Shown here: positions 16,009 through 24,161 of the stretch, piece by piece | How the letters are laid out: each line of letters starts with the position of its first letter | Position numbering within the stretch: position 1 is the stretch's first letter | NCBI GenBank assembly: GCA_035716845.1 | Contig: DASTJE010000170.1 | Span: forward strand, 1-29,296 | Source of the DNA: CADEEN01 sp035716845 | GTDB taxonomy: Bacteria > Pseudomonadota > Gammaproteobacteria > Burkholderiales > Burkholderiaceae_C | Reading direction: 5' to 3' | Length of the DNA: 29,296 nt | The notes under the pieces: generated by a model | The model's input: only the letters and a program-made list of their open reading frames with translations | The model's database searches: none | Told to the model about the DNA's origin: nothing | Made by a program: the position numbers and the translations under genes

Positions 16009-17781
16009 CTATTCCTTGATTCCGAACTTCTTGCCGATGGCCTGCGAGATCGTCACCAGCACGAACAGCATCAGGATGAAGAGCACCCCCAGTGCCGACA
16101 GCTCGACGTACTGGCCGTTCTCCCACAGCTCCCAGATGATGATCGACACCACCTCGGTGCCCGGGCTGTACAGCAGGATGGAGCTCGACAGCTCGCGGAT
16201 CGAGACGATCATCACGTAGATCCAGCCGGCGACCAGACCCGGCTTGAGCAGTGGCAGCACGATGCGCCGGAACGTGGTGCCCCAGCTCGCGCCGCTCATC
16301 GCCGACGACTCCTCGAGCTCCTTGTGGATCTGCAGCATCGACGTGGTGTTGAAGCGGATGCCGTAGGGCATGAAGCGCGTGATGTAGGCGATGAAGAGGA
16401 TCCACATCGTCCCGTACACGCCGACGTCCACGTTGAGGTAGAAGATCATCAGCGACAGGCCCAGCACCAGGCCCGGGAACACCATCGGCAGCGAAGCCAG
16501 GTTGTCGAGCAGCCAGCGGCCGGGCAGCTTGGTCTTGACCACGATCCAGCAGATGACGGACGTCACGAGCATGATCACCGTGGCAGAGCTGAACGACAGC
16601 AGCAGGCTGTTCCAGACCGAGCGCGCCAGGTTCGGGTAGCTGAGCACGAAGCGGTACGGCTCGAGCGTGAGGTTCTGCAGCGCCTTCCACGAGGGCACAG
16701 CGTAGAACTGCTGGAAGGAGGACCACAGCAGTACCGCGAAGGGCAGCACGACGATGAAGCTGAAGTAGACGATGAACACCGCCGCGGCCAGCCAGCGCCA
16801 GCGACCGAGATCGATCTGGCGCGGGCGGAAGCCCTTGCCGGTCATCGTCGCGTACTTCGATCCGCTCGACGACAGCTTGCTGATGAAATAGATGCCGATC
16901 GTCGTGATGGCCAGCAGCGTGATCGCGTAGGCGGAGGCCAGGCCGATCTGGCTCGGGTAGCGGTGCACCGCCTGGTAGATCGACGACGTGAAGACGCGAA
17001 TGCCCACCGGCAGGCCGAGCAGGGCGGGCACCTCGAACGACTCGATCGCCCGCACGAACAGGATCAGGAAGGTCGCGAAGATCGCCGGCCAGGTCAGCGG
17101 CAGCGTGACGCGGCGCAGCACCTGGAACACGTTGGCGCCGCTCATCATCGCGGACTCCTCCAGCGAGGGGTCCATCGCGCGGAAGGCCGCCGTCATCAGC
17201 AGGAAGGCCACCGGCGAATAGTGCAGGCCGTCGACCCAAATCATGCCCCACATCGAGTAGATATTGAACACCGGGCCGTCGAGGCCGAGTGCCGCCTGCA
17301 GCATCAGGTTGACGATGCCGATCTTCGGCGAGCCGAGCAGGATCCAGGCGACGGTGAACAGGATGCCCGGGATCACGAGGGGGATCAACGACAGTGCGAA
17401 GAACAGGCTCTTGAAGGGCGTGTTGGTGCGTTCGTTCATCCACGCCAGCGTGGTGCCGACGATGAAGGCGAATGCCGCGGTGCCGAACGCGAACTGCACC
17501 GAGTTCCAGAACAGGCGCGCCGTTTCGCTGCTGGTGTAGGCCGCGATGTAGTTGCCGAGCGTGAATACCGCCGCCTTGCTGGCCGTCTGCGGCGTGAAGA
17601 AGCTCTGCCACAGCAGGAAGGCCAGCGGGATCACCGCGATGTAGGTCGTGAAGACCACGCATGCACCGATGACGAGTGACTTCCAGGTCAGCCAGCGACG
17701 CAGGCCGGCGAGCACCGCCGGGGCGGATCGCGCAGCCGCGTAAGGGCCGGGGGGCGGGGCGTTGGAGGCCACTTCGGACAT
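16009..17781 (-). CDS. ABC transporter permease with two fused membrane domains (FbpB/SfuB type)
   Basis: About 590 residues form two homologous halves of roughly six spans each. Each has an EAA loop: SLEESAMMSGANVFQVLRR in the first half and ELEESSAMSGASWGTTFRR in the second. A fused permease of this kind needs no second permease gene, matching the single permease found here. I take the ATG at 17781 (MSEVASN) as the start, but no ribosome-binding site precedes it and operator C ends only 11 bp away. The message would then have almost no leader, unless an upstream in-frame ATG at 17819 or a later codon is used. The gene opens an operon with the ATPase, TPP enzyme, dehydrogenase and three cupins. 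Confidence 0.93.
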   Translation of the reverse strand: MSEVASNAPPPGPYAAARSAPAVLAGLRRWLTWKSLVIGACVVFTTYIAVIPLAFLLWQSFFTPQTASKAAVFTLGNYIAAYTSSETARLFWNSVQFAFGTAAFAFIVGTTLAWMNERTNTPFKSLFFALSLIPLVIPGILFTVAWILLGSPKIGIVNLMLQAALGLDGPVFNIYSMWGMIWVDGLHYSPVAFLLMTAAFRAMDPSLEESAMMSGANVFQVLRRVTLPLTWPAIFATFLILFVRAIESFEVPALLGLPVGIRVFTSSIYQAVHRYPSQIGLASAYAITLLAITTIGIYFISKLSSSGSKYATMTGKGFRPRQIDLGRWRWLAAAVFIVYFSFIVVLPFAVLLWSSFQQFYAVPSWKALQNLTLEPYRFVLSYPNLARSVWNSLLLSFSSATVIMLVTSVICWIVVKTKLPGRWLLDNLASLPMVFPGLVLGLSLMIFYLNVDVGVYGTMWILFIAYITRFMPYGIRFNTTSMLQIHKELEESSAMSGASWGTTFRRIVLPLLKPGLVAGWIYVMIVSIRELSSSILLYSPGTEVVSIIIWELWENGQYVELSALGVLFILMLFVLVTISQAIGKKFGIKE

Positions 17782-17791
17782 GGAGGGTGAC

Positions 17792-17816
17792 GTTCTTATT
17801 GGCGGAACGATGGTCC
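17792..17816 (+). promoter_or_regulatory. Composite operator site C, upstream of the permease/cupin operon
   Basis: The order on the plus strand is GTTC (17792-17795), nine bases, GAAC (17805-17808), three bases, GGTCC (17812-17816). It is the closest match to site B. A fourth half-site-like GAACC lies at 17824-17828. The site sits in the 155-bp gap between the divergent permease and SEC-C genes, right at the permease start. Bases 17830-17936 show no clear promoter for the SEC-C gene. Confidence 0.8.
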
Positions 17817-17936
17817 GCATAGCGAACCGCAACTGTAGGAACCGACGACCACCCTGTCAACGCAAGGGTTCTCAGGGCTAACCCGCACGGTTCGGCGCCG
17901 CGGCGCGCGCGCCATACTTGCGGCGTCTTCCTCATC

Positions 17937-18515
17937 ATGCGCGCTGCGGCGCGCCTCCGAGGCGTGCACAAGCCCGGCCGCAACGACCCTTGCCCCTGTG
18001 GCAGCGGGCGCAAGTTCAAGTTCTGTCACGGGGCGGTCGCCGTCGCCGCGACGCCGGCGCCCGACGCCGCGGCGACGCGCGCCTGCGGGCCCTGCACCGC
18101 CTGCTGCGAAGGCTGGGCCGAGGGCGAGGTCCGCGGCCACCGCATGCACGCCGGCCGGCATTGCCACTTCCTGCACGAGGGCGCTTGCACGATCTACGAC
18201 GAGCGTCCGCAGTCGCCCTGCCGCAACTTCGTGTGCGGCTGGCTGCGGCCCGGCAGCCCCTTTCCCGAGGCGTTCCGCCCCGACCGCTGCGGCGTGATCC
18301 TGGTGCCGATGCGCTGGCGCGGCCGTGCGGCCTGGGTGCTGCTGTCGGCCGGGCGCGACCCGGATGTCGAGATGGTGGCGTGGATGCAGCGCCATGCGCA
18401 GGCCACCGGCGAGCCGTTCTTCTACCAGCAACACGGCGAGCGTCTGGGCTACGGGCCACCGGCGTTCCAGCTCGAGATGCTGCAGAAGGTGCAGCGCGGC
18501 GAGCGCCTGTGGTGA
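17937..18515 (+). CDS. SEC-C and CxxCC cysteine-cluster protein (YkgJ/YchJ-like), unknown function
   Basis: The 192-residue protein begins with a SEC-C zinc motif, GRNDPCPCGSGRKFKFCH (Cys 19, 21 and 30, His 31). A CxxCC-type cysteine domain follows: C50, C53, C56-C57, C76, C84, C95 and C100, spaced like YkgJ/Fe-S-oxidoreductase-like proteins. It is soluble with no signal peptide. The start at 17937 lacks a clear ribosome-binding site; the GTG at 17964 (VHKPGRNDPC) is a plausible alternative that puts the SEC-C motif near the N-terminus as usual. It is one of only two plus-strand genes, ends 7 bp from the convergent CobW gene, and may not belong to the catabolic regulon. Confidence 0.85.
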   Translation: MRAAARLRGVHKPGRNDPCPCGSGRKFKFCHGAVAVAATPAPDAAATRACGPCTACCEGWAEGEVRGHRMHAGRHCHFLHEGACTIYDERPQSPCRNFVCGWLRPGSPFPEAFRPDRCGVILVPMRWRGRAAWVLLSAGRDPDVEMVAWMQRHAQATGEPFFYQQHGERLGYGPPAFQLEMLQKVQRGERLW

Positions 18516-18522
18516 GCGTGCC

Positions 18523-19548
18523 TCAGGTGTCGCGCGCCTCGCAGGCCTGAAGGGCGCGCTGCAATTCGGTCTCGTCGAGGCCACGGCCGATGAAGACGAG
18601 GCGGCTCGCACGCGGTTCGTCGTCGCGCCACGGACGCTGCCAGTCGCCGTCGAGCAGCATGTGCACCGACTGGAACACCAGGCGGCGTGCATCGCCCGCC
18701 ACGTGCAGGATGCCCTTGGCGCGCAGGATGTCGGCGCCGCGCTCGGCCACAAGGGCCGCCAGCCAGGCCTGCACGCGGGCGGCGTCGAGCGGTCGCTCGT
18801 GCAGCAGCGAGACCGAGGCAATGCCGTGGCCGTGGCCGGCGTGGTGCGTGTCGTCGGTGCCGGTGCCATGCACGTGGCCGCAGTGCTCGTCATGCACGTG
18901 GGGCGCTTCGAGAAAGTCCGGCTCGAGGGCGACGATGCGCGCGAGGTCGAAGCCGCCGCGCCCGAGCAGGCGCTGCGGGTCGACGCCGCCGCGCTGCGTG
19001 CGCAGGAAGGGCGCCAGCGGGTTGAGGCGCCGCAGCGCCGCCTCCACCGCCGCGAGCTGCGGCGCGTCGGCGAGGTCGGTCTTGTTGAGCACGATCTGGT
19101 CGGCGAAGGCCACCTGCTCCACTGCCTCCCGGCTCTCGCCAAGGCGCCGCAGTACATGGTGGGCGTCGACCACGGTGGTGATCGAGTCCAGGCGCAGCCG
19201 CGCGCGCAGCTTGGGGTCGACGAAGAAGGTCTGCGCCACCGGCCCGGGGTCGGCCAGGCCGGTGGTCTCGATGATGACGGCGTCGAAGTCGTTGCGCCGG
19301 GCCAGCAGCGCGTGCAGGGTGCGGATCAGGTCGCCGCGCACGGTGCAGCACACGCAACCGTTGTTCATCTCGAACAGCTCGTCGGTGCTCGACGTGACCA
19401 GCTCGTGGTCGATGCCCACGGCGCCGAACTCATTGATCACGACGGCGAAGCGGCGGCCGTGATCGCCACTCAGCAGGCGGTTGAGCAGCGTGGTCTTGCC
19501 CGCGCCCAGCCAGCCGGTCAGCACCGTGACCGGGATGCGGTCGTCCAC
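18523..19548 (-). CDS. CobW/COG0523-family GTPase, putative metallochaperone
   Basis: The 341-residue protein has a G-loop GWLGAGKTT (12-20), the diagnostic C65-V-C67-C68 metal motif, a Walker B region VIIETTGLADP (91-101), a base-recognition NKTD (155-158) and the C-terminal CobW domain. A His-rich insert at 217-241 (HVHDEHCGHVHG followed by HHAGHGHGH) supports metal handling. Family members deliver zinc, cobalt or other metals to client enzymes. It starts at a GTG 1 bp after the alcohol dehydrogenase stop and ends the oxygenase operon. Possible clients are the zinc dehydrogenase next door, the LigJ-like metalloenzyme or the cupins. The metal is not determined by sequence. Confidence 0.93.
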   Translation of the reverse strand: MDDRIPVTVLTGWLGAGKTTLLNRLLSGDHGRRFAVVINEFGAVGIDHELVTSSTDELFEMNNGCVCCTVRGDLIRTLHALLARRNDFDAVIIETTGLADPGPVAQTFFVDPKLRARLRLDSITTVVDAHHVLRRLGESREAVEQVAFADQIVLNKTDLADAPQLAAVEAALRRLNPLAPFLRTQRGGVDPQRLLGRGGFDLARIVALEPDFLEAPHVHDEHCGHVHGTGTDDTHHAGHGHGIASVSLLHERPLDAARVQAWLAALVAERGADILRAKGILHVAGDARRLVFQSVHMLLDGDWQRPWRDDEPRASRLVFIGRGLDETELQRALQACEARDT

Positions 19549-19549
19549 G

Positions 19550-20656
19550 CTACATCCAGGGCATCAGCGAGGCGTGGATCACGCCGGGCACGCCGGCATT
19601 GCCCACGGAGCGGATCGCGAGGTCGGTGTCCTTCAGGCCGAAGCGGTGCGTCGTCACCTTCTCGAGCGGAAAGCGCTTGGAGGCCAGCTGCGCCAACGCC
19701 ATCTCGCACGCGCGATAGCTGTGCCCACGCGCGCTCTTGAGCGTGATCCACTTGAGCGTCATCTTGGCCAGCGGGAAGTTGGGGAAGTCGCCCATCTCGC
19801 CCTGCACCACCATCAGGCCGCCCTTGCGCTTGAGCGCCTCGATGCCCAGCAGGATCGGCACCGTCCCGGCGCCGGCCGTGCAGTCGAGCACCACGTCCAC
19901 GCCGCGGCCGCCGGTGAGTTCGCGGATGCGTTCGAGCGGGTTCTCCACCGTCACGTCGATCACGTGGTCGGCACCCAGTGCCCGGGCCACCTCCAGCCGC
20001 GCCGCGTCCTTCGACGTGCCGGTGACGATGATCTTGCTCGCGCCGGCCTGCTTGCAGATCACCGTCTGCGACAGGCCCTGCTGACCAGGGCCCTGGATCA
20101 GCACCACGTCGTCGTACTTGACGCCGCCGTCGAAGAGCGACCACTCGACGCCGTTGGCCATCGGCGTCACCAGGCCGGCCATCTCGGGTGTCACGCCGTC
20201 CGGCACCTTGTGGACGATGCTGTTCCAGGGCAGGAACACGTACTGCGCGAAGCCGCCCCACAGGTGAGGCGCCTTCTCGGTCGACGTGTAGCCGAAGCGC
20301 AGGCCGTCGGGGTTGCCGCGCCAGTCGGTGGCTTCGCAATGGCGGTACTCGCCGCGGTGGCACCACTCGCACTTCATGCAGCCGACGTAGTGCTCGACGA
20401 ACACCAGGTCGCCTTCCTTGAAGCCCTTGCGGCGCGTGAACTCTCGCCCCGCCTTGGCGATGACGCCGATGTTCTCGTGGCCCATGATGACCGGGGCGCC
20501 CTTGAGCGGCTCCTTGTACATCTTGACGTCGGTGCCGCAGATGCCGGCCACCTCCATCTTGAGCAGCGCGCAGTCGTCCGGCACGTCCGGCATGTCGAAT
20601 TCGCGCAGCTCGATCTTGCTTGGGCCGGTCTTGACGGCGGCCAGGACTTTTTCCAT
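19550..20656 (-). CDS. Zinc-dependent medium-chain alcohol dehydrogenase
   Basis: This 368-residue MDR protein keeps the catalytic zinc ligands C40 and H60-E61 (GHENIG) and all four structural zinc cysteines C93, C96, C99 and C107. The nucleotide site reads QGPGQQGLSQ near 188-197, a GPGQQG variant of GxGxxG. A GGAG ribosome-binding site precedes the ATG. It lies between the RraA-like aldolase and CobW in the oxygenase operon. It could oxidise the dihydrodiol made by the Rieske enzyme, although such steps normally use short-chain or Pht4-type dehydrogenases, or it could act on an alcohol or aldehyde lower in the pathway. The substrate is undetermined. Confidence 0.92.
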   Translation of the reverse strand: MEKVLAAVKTGPSKIELREFDMPDVPDDCALLKMEVAGICGTDVKMYKEPLKGAPVIMGHENIGVIAKAGREFTRRKGFKEGDLVFVEHYVGCMKCEWCHRGEYRHCEATDWRGNPDGLRFGYTSTEKAPHLWGGFAQYVFLPWNSIVHKVPDGVTPEMAGLVTPMANGVEWSLFDGGVKYDDVVLIQGPGQQGLSQTVICKQAGASKIIVTGTSKDAARLEVARALGADHVIDVTVENPLERIRELTGGRGVDVVLDCTAGAGTVPILLGIEALKRKGGLMVVQGEMGDFPNFPLAKMTLKWITLKSARGHSYRACEMALAQLASKRFPLEKVTTHRFGLKDTDLAIRSVGNAGVPGVIHASLMPWM

Positions 20657-20689
20657 CTCGGTTCTCCAGGGTCTCGAGGGCAGGCTGCG

Positions 20690-21382
20690 TCAGAGCGGCT
20701 CGCCGGGCTTCAACGCGCCGGCGGCGACCAGCGACGCCTCCAGCCATTTCGGCCGGATCGCGCCGCCGCCGGTGATGTCGGCGATGCGCTGCTGCTCGTC
20801 GGCCACCTTCTTTGCGGCCAGGGGCAGCAGCGAGGCGGCCTTCTCGCGCTCGACGACCACCACCCCGTCGGCGTCGCCCACGACCAGGTCGCCCGGGTTC
20901 ACGGCGATGCCGCCGCAGCTGATGGGCCAGTTGATGCGCCCCGGCACGCCCTTGGTGGGCCCATTGGGGCTGGTGCCGATGCTCCACACCGGGAAGCCGA
21001 GCGCGCGCAGCTCCTCGGTGTCGCGGATGCTGGCGTCCAGCACCGCGCCGGCCAAGCCCAGGCGTTGGCAGGCGGTGAGCATGATGGCGCCCATCAGCGC
21101 CGCACTGCGATCGGCCTTGCCGTCGATCACCAGCACGTCGCCCGGCCGCGCCATCGCCATGGCGGCGTGGATCATCAGGTTGTCGCCGGGCCGCACCTCC
21201 ACCGTGAAGGCGGGGCCGCAGACCCGCATCGACGGCAGCAGGGGCTGGATGCGGCCGTCCAGCGCGCCTCGGCGCCCGGCCACGTCGGCCAGGATCGAGG
21301 CGGCATAGGCGGCCGCGGCCTGCACGGTGGCGGGGTCCACGCGCTCGAAGTCGCGCCGGATGTCGTTCAGCTCTTGGCTCAT
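20690..21382 (-). CDS. RraA/LigK-type aldolase (4-carboxy-4-hydroxy-2-oxoadipate / HMG aldolase family)
   Basis: The 230-residue protein belongs to the class II pyruvate aldolase group that shares the RraA fold. Key features are GPAFTVEVRPGDN (56-68), MGAIM around residues 97-101, and the catalytic R120-D121 pair in ASIRDTEEL, at the place seen in HMG/CHA aldolases. The C-terminal extension beyond the 160-residue core is typical of LigK/ProA/GalC enzymes rather than RNase E regulator RraA. The known reaction splits 4-carboxy-4-hydroxy-2-oxoadipate into pyruvate and oxaloacetate. It directly follows the LigJ-like hydratase (16-bp gap), the enzyme that makes that substrate, which strengthens the call. 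Confidence 0.88.
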   Translation of the reverse strand: MSQELNDIRRDFERVDPATVQAAAAYAASILADVAGRRGALDGRIQPLLPSMRVCGPAFTVEVRPGDNLMIHAAMAMARPGDVLVIDGKADRSAALMGAIMLTACQRLGLAGAVLDASIRDTEELRALGFPVWSIGTSPNGPTKGVPGRINWPISCGGIAVNPGDLVVGDADGVVVVEREKAASLLPLAAKKVADEQQRIADITGGGAIRPKWLEASLVAAGALKPGEPL

Positions 21383-21398
21383 GGGTTCGCGTGGCGGC

Positions 21399-22430
21399 TC
21401 AACGGCCGCGTTGGGTCAGTAGGTCGTCCAGGCGCGGGTACACGCGCCGCGCATTGCCTTCGAAGATCGCGTGCCGGCTGGCCGCGTCCAGGCCCTCGAG
21501 CGCGTCGAGGTAGCGCTTGGTGTCGTCGAAGGGGTGGCCGGTGTCGGGGTCGATGCCGGGCACCGCCCCCAGCATCTCGGAGGCGAACAGGATGTTGGAG
21601 ATCGGCACCACCTCGGTCATCAGCCGGATACCGGGCAGGTGGTAGACGCAGGTGTCGAAGAACACGTTGTCCAGCAGGTGCTCGGCCAGCGGGCGCTTGC
21701 GCAGACTCAGGCACAGCCCGCGGTAGCGCCCCCAGTGGAAGGGCACCGCACCGCCGCCGTGCGGGATCACGAACTTCAGGTCGGGGAAGTCCTTGAACAG
21801 GTCACCCTGGATCAGCTGCATGAAGGCCGAGGTGTCGGCGTTGATGTAGTGCGCCCCGGTGTGGTGGAAGTTGGGGTTGCAGCACGAGGACACGTGGATC
21901 ATCGCCGGCATGCGCAGCGCCACAAGCTTCTCGTACAGCGGGTACCAATGGCGGTCGGTCAGCGGCGGGCCGCTCCACCAGCCGCCCGACGGGTCCGGGT
22001 TGAGGTTGACGCCGACGAAGCCCAGCGCGGCCAGGCGCTCCAGTTCGTCGATGCACTCGGCCGGTGCCACGCCCGGGAACTGCGGCAGCTGGCCCACGCC
22101 GAGGAAGTTGTCGGGCAGCAGTTGCGTGATGCGGTGGATCAGGTCGTTGCTGATCGTGGTCCACACGCGGCTCACCTCGGCATTGCCCACGTGGTGCGCC
22201 ATGCCGGCCGCGCGCGGGCTGAAGATCGTGAGGTCGCTGCCGCGCTCGCGCTGCAGCTTGAGCTGCGGCTGCAGGCTCTGGACGATCGTCTCGTCGCTGA
22301 TGGCCAGGTCGGCCAGCGACTTCGCCGCGGGCTTGCGCGCCGGATCGGCCAGGCCCGCGAGCTGCTTGTCGCGGAAGGTGTGCAGCGCGGCCGGCTCGGT
22401 GGTGTAGTGGCAGTGGATGTCGATGATCAT
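21399..22430 (-). CDS. Amidohydrolase-superfamily hydratase, LigJ-like (4-oxalomesaconate hydratase)
   Basis: This 343-residue ACMSD/LigJ-type protein has metal ligands H6-x-H8 (IDIHCHY), H179 (MIHVS), H224 (IPHGGGAVPFHWGR) and a Glu-containing strand-8 motif ASEMLGAVPGIDPDTG with E285, replacing the Asp of ordinary amidohydrolases. The SPRAAGMAH, LNPDPSGG and DRHWYPLYEKL segments and the ending IFEGNARRVYPRL resemble Sphingobium LigJ as I recall it, and the length matches. LigJ hydrates 4-oxalomesaconate to 4-carboxy-4-hydroxy-2-oxoadipate in protocatechuate 4,5-cleavage and gallate breakdown. It lies directly before the LigK-like aldolase. A gamma-resorcylate or ACMS-type decarboxylase is the main alternative, less likely because of the Glu motif. 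Confidence 0.85.
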   Translation of the reverse strand: MIIDIHCHYTTEPAALHTFRDKQLAGLADPARKPAAKSLADLAISDETIVQSLQPQLKLQRERGSDLTIFSPRAAGMAHHVGNAEVSRVWTTISNDLIHRITQLLPDNFLGVGQLPQFPGVAPAECIDELERLAALGFVGVNLNPDPSGGWWSGPPLTDRHWYPLYEKLVALRMPAMIHVSSCCNPNFHHTGAHYINADTSAFMQLIQGDLFKDFPDLKFVIPHGGGAVPFHWGRYRGLCLSLRKRPLAEHLLDNVFFDTCVYHLPGIRLMTEVVPISNILFASEMLGAVPGIDPDTGHPFDDTKRYLDALEGLDAASRHAIFEGNARRVYPRLDDLLTQRGR

Positions 22431-22455
22431 GGCGTCGGCACGCGCGGGCGCGCGC

Positions 22456-23304
22456 TCAGTGTGCGGACAGGAAGTCGATCAGGCGCGGCGGCACGTTGGC
22501 CTCGGTCTGCGAGGCGGGCTCCACGTCCCAGTAGTCGGCGCGCGGCAGACATTCCTCGAGGTAGCGAGCGGCCGAGGTGGCGTGCGAGGCGTCGTGGCCG
22601 GGCACCACCAGCGCCGGGAGGTCGAGCGCAAGCAGGTCCTCGGGCTCGGCACCGGGGGCGGTGTCGCGGTCGAGCAGGGTGCGCGCCATGCCGGCCACCG
22701 TCTGGCGGTAGCGCTCGGCGTCCAGCGCGGCATAGGCGTCGGCGAAGGCCGCATCGCGCCGCAGCACGCTGACCCAGGGGCCGCCGCGCGGGTCCTCGCC
22801 GAAGCTCTGGGTGCCGGCGCGCGCCAACGCCACCACCGCGGCCAGCCCCTCCTGCTGCACGAAGGCCAGGTGCTGGGCAAAGCGCGCGTGGCCGTTCAGG
22901 CGGTACTTCGCGCCACCCACCGGCCAGTACAGCACCAGGCTGCGCACACGCTGCGGCTGTGCCACCGCCAGCGCGACGACGGGCGAGCAGCCCATGCAGC
23001 CGCCCATCAGGTGTGCGCGCTCGATGCCCAGATGGTCCAGCAGGCCCAGGCCCTGCGCTGCGTAGTGCGCCCAGGTCACGCGCTCGACGCGGCCGCCCGA
23101 CTGGCCGGTCTCGCGCCGGTCGAACAGGATGCACTGGAAGCGTTCGGTCAAGGGCACGAACATCTTCGTCTTCGCGTAGACGCCCAGCGTGGCCCACTTC
23201 TCCAGCGTGGCGTCGAAGCCGCCGGGCGAGAACATCAGGAGCGGCGCCCCCTGGCCGCGCACCTCGTAGCGCGTCTCGATGCCGTCGATCAGCACGGTGG
23301 CCAT
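22456..23304 (-). CDS. Alpha/beta-hydrolase-fold protein with a cysteine at the nucleophile elbow
   Basis: The start is the ATG at 23304, 2 bp after the PanB-like gene; a longer open frame upstream is a shadow. The 282-residue protein has the oxyanion region FSPGGFDAT (25-33), FDRRETGQSGG (61-71) and a nucleophile elbow HLMGGCMGCSPV (98-109), where the G-x-S-x-G serine is C103. The acidic residue is probably D238 (VPGHDAS). At the usual catalytic His position near the C-terminus the sequence reads ASQTEANVPP, so His appears replaced by Gln (Q266). Cys nucleophiles occur in dienelactone hydrolases, which open ring-fission lactones. Whether this one is active, and on what, is open. Confidence 0.85.
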   Translation of the reverse strand: MATVLIDGIETRYEVRGQGAPLLMFSPGGFDATLEKWATLGVYAKTKMFVPLTERFQCILFDRRETGQSGGRVERVTWAHYAAQGLGLLDHLGIERAHLMGGCMGCSPVVALAVAQPQRVRSLVLYWPVGGAKYRLNGHARFAQHLAFVQQEGLAAVVALARAGTQSFGEDPRGGPWVSVLRRDAAFADAYAALDAERYRQTVAGMARTLLDRDTAPGAEPEDLLALDLPALVVPGHDASHATSAARYLEECLPRADYWDVEPASQTEANVPPRLIDFLSAH

Positions 23305-23306
23305 GC

Positions 23307-24137
23307 TCAGGCCCCCTTCACCGGGATGCCGCCCTTGATCTGGCGCCCGGCGCGCACGTCGTCGACGAGCGCGCCCAGCGCCGCCAGCGCGGTGGCCGCC
23401 ACCTGCGCGTAGGTCTCGGTCGGTTGGTCGATCGTGGCGGCGGCGTAACCGATGGCCGCGTGCGCCATGCGCATGCGCCCGTCGAGCCAGGGCCCGCCGC
23501 CCAGCCCGCCGATCACCGGCAGCTTGACCGCTGCCACCACCGCCGGCCCGGCCACCGGGCCGCTGTGCGTGAAGTCGAGCAGCGACGCGCCGGCGGCCTC
23601 CAGGCGCTGCGCCTCGCGCACCAGCTGCTCGGTCAGCGTGGGCGGCAGCGCGACGCCGGCCTTGAGCGTGCTCTTGTAGTCCACGCCGTGCTGCAGCGCC
23701 GTCTGCGGCGTGATGCCGAACTGCGCGAACACCGGGATGCCCGCGCGCGCGATCGCCTCCACCGCCTCCGGAAACTCGGCCGCGCCATCGAGCTTGACCA
23801 TGTCGACCCCGGCCTCCTTGACGAAGCGGATGGCCGCGTCGAGCGCGGCCGCGCTGCCGCGCTGCAGCGGACCGTAGGGGAAGTCGACGCTCACCAGCGC
23901 GCGCTGGACGCCGCGCCGCACCGCACGGGCGACGATCAGCATCTCGTCCATCGTCACTTCGAGCGGGTTCGCATGCCCCCACAGGTTGACGCCCACGGTG
24001 TCGCCCACCGAGACGATGTCGACGCCGGCGCGGTCGGCGATCTGCGCCATCTGCCAGTCCCAGGCGACGACGCCGACGATCTTGCGGCCCTCGCGCTTCA
24101 TTTGCTGCAGCGCGGGCAAGGTGACGGGGTTGGACAC
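23307..24137 (-). CDS. PanB-like (ketopantoate hydroxymethyltransferase family) aldolase paralogue
   Basis: The 276-residue protein uses a GTG start with an AAGGAG ribosome-binding site 6 bases away. It resembles PanB: the phosphate-barrel metal motif VGDTVGVNLWGH (44-55, metal-binding D46), D85 in SVDFPYG, K115 in VKLDGAA and GITPQT. By eye, the place of the PanB catalytic Glu (in the LLVLE strand of E. coli PanB) reads LLDFTH, so the general base is missing or moved. PanB itself adds a hydroxymethyl group to 2-oxoisovalerate. In a catabolic operon between an alpha/beta hydrolase and a decarboxylase-like gene, a pantothenate role is unlikely. A retro-aldol or C-C lyase step on an oxoacid is a fair guess. 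Confidence 0.82.
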   Translation of the reverse strand: MSNPVTLPALQQMKREGRKIVGVVAWDWQMAQIADRAGVDIVSVGDTVGVNLWGHANPLEVTMDEMLIVARAVRRGVQRALVSVDFPYGPLQRGSAAALDAAIRFVKEAGVDMVKLDGAAEFPEAVEAIARAGIPVFAQFGITPQTALQHGVDYKSTLKAGVALPPTLTEQLVREAQRLEAAGASLLDFTHSGPVAGPAVVAAVKLPVIGGLGGGPWLDGRMRMAHAAIGYAAATIDQPTETYAQVAATALAALGALVDDVRAGRQIKGGIPVKGA

Positions 24138-24161
24138 GCGGTTCTCCTTGCGGCGGACGCT

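Noticed and set aside
21471..22772. Plus-strand open frame of 433 codons
   Set aside because: Antisense to the LigJ-like and hydrolase genes; no motif, and composition matches other shadow frames.
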